A stretch of 60,640 nt of DNA from an uncultured Spirochaetaceae bacterium (GTDB lineage: Bacteria; Spirochaetota; Spirochaetia; Sphaerochaetales; Sphaerochaetaceae): contig CALXYN010000006.1 in assembly GCA_944392975.1 (NCBI GenBank), forward strand, positions 1 to 60,640, read 5' to 3'. Shown here one piece after another: positions 60,464 through 60,640 of the stretch. The notes under the pieces were generated by a model, which saw nothing but the letters and a program-made list of their open reading frames with translations, was not told the DNA's origin and did no database searches. Each line of letters opens with the position of its first letter. Within the stretch, counting starts at the first letter, position 1. The translations under genes and the position numbers were made by a program.

Positions 60464-60640
60464 AGACCTTGAAGTATTGAACAGAGCAGGAATACATGCG
60501 CGCCCTGCCTCGGAAATTGCAAAAACCGCTTCATCTTTCAAAGCGGACATATTCTTTGAAAAAGACAACATGAAGATCAACGCAAAGTCCATCATGGGTG
60601 TGATAACACTGGGGGCAACGTATAAGACGAAAATCCACTG
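60453..60640 (+). CDS. ptsH: HPr phosphocarrier protein (cut by window end)
   Basis: The first 62 residues, read from a TTG start at 60453 (AAGGAG 9-14 nt upstream inside hprK), are MISKDLEVLNRAGIHARPAS and onward. His15 in GIHARPAS is the PTS phosphorylation site and Ser46 in NAKSIMGVITLGA is the HPr kinase target; both fall at canonical positions with this start. Together with hprK this indicates regulation by seryl-phosphorylated HPr. Confidence 0.93.
   Translation, partial: MISKDLEVLNRAGIHARPASEIAKTASSFKADIFFEKDNMKINAKSIMGVITLGATYKTKIH

Overview
The window most resembles a host-associated anaerobic spirochaete (Spirochaetota, perhaps a Sphaerochaeta/Treponema relative); this placement is inferred from gene content, not from a marker gene. 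The pointers are: a diderm envelope (LptC-LptA-LptB, TolC plus RND efflux), sigma-54 (RpoN) next to HPr kinase and HPr, electron-bifurcating NfnAB and ferredoxin-type proteins typical of anaerobes, hexuronate use (UxuA/UxuB), and a type II-A CRISPR-Cas9 locus with Csn2, known from treponemes. No insertion sequence or prophage is seen.

Layout. 1-6.4 kb: start of a ribonucleotide reductase gene, 5-formyl-THF cyclo-ligase, nfnA-nfnB-EIIA operon, two Hsp20 genes behind a textbook sigma-54 promoter, YbaK-like deacylase and a cysteine-cluster protein. 6.4-14.0 kb: a 23-repeat CRISPR array, csn2, cas2, cas1, cas9 (all on the minus strand, every junction overlapping) and a plus-strand tracrRNA gene over the 5' end of cas9. 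14.0-17.4 kb: initiator tRNA with a structured downstream RNA, then a TAXI-type TRAP transporter. 17.4-26 kb: HAD phosphatase, LUD protein, AlkD-like protein, lone TrpB, YitT, uxuB-gntR-uxuA and a NagB-like deaminase. 26-31.6 kb: TolC-adaptor-RND efflux operon. 31.7-38.7 kb: adenine deaminase, RecX, rplM-rpsI with a long leader, UvrD/PcrA helicase, RimO. 38.8-53.7 kb: small lipoprotein, SprT/DUF2786 protein, aroA-ltaE-EFR1-patB operon, AddAB-like nuclease-helicase, CPBP protease, membrane-anchored nuclease, aldo/keto reductase. 53.7-60.6 kb: tRNA-Leu, an unidentified small RNA, a tightly coupled ymdB-rseC-lptC-lptA-lptB-rpoN operon, hpf, and hprK-ptsH (ptsH cut by the window end).

Main observations. 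(1) A complete tracrRNA can be read: its anti-repeat pairs with the crRNA repeat in two stems separated by a 2-nt/4-nt bulge, as in SpCas9, which fixes crRNA orientation to the minus strand. (2) Two spacers differ at only 4 of 30 bases; all four are third-codon positions and synonymous in one frame, so the same protospacer was apparently captured twice from diverged relatives of one element. (3) At least nine genes have a -10 box ending 5-7 nt before the start codon and no Shine-Dalgarno sequence, which predicts leaderless mRNAs; one divergent pair shares a 14-bp intergenic region with overlapping -10 boxes. (4) A sigma-54 promoter drives the Hsp20 pair and rpoN itself lies in the window. (5) Two short structured RNAs do not match any family I recognise.
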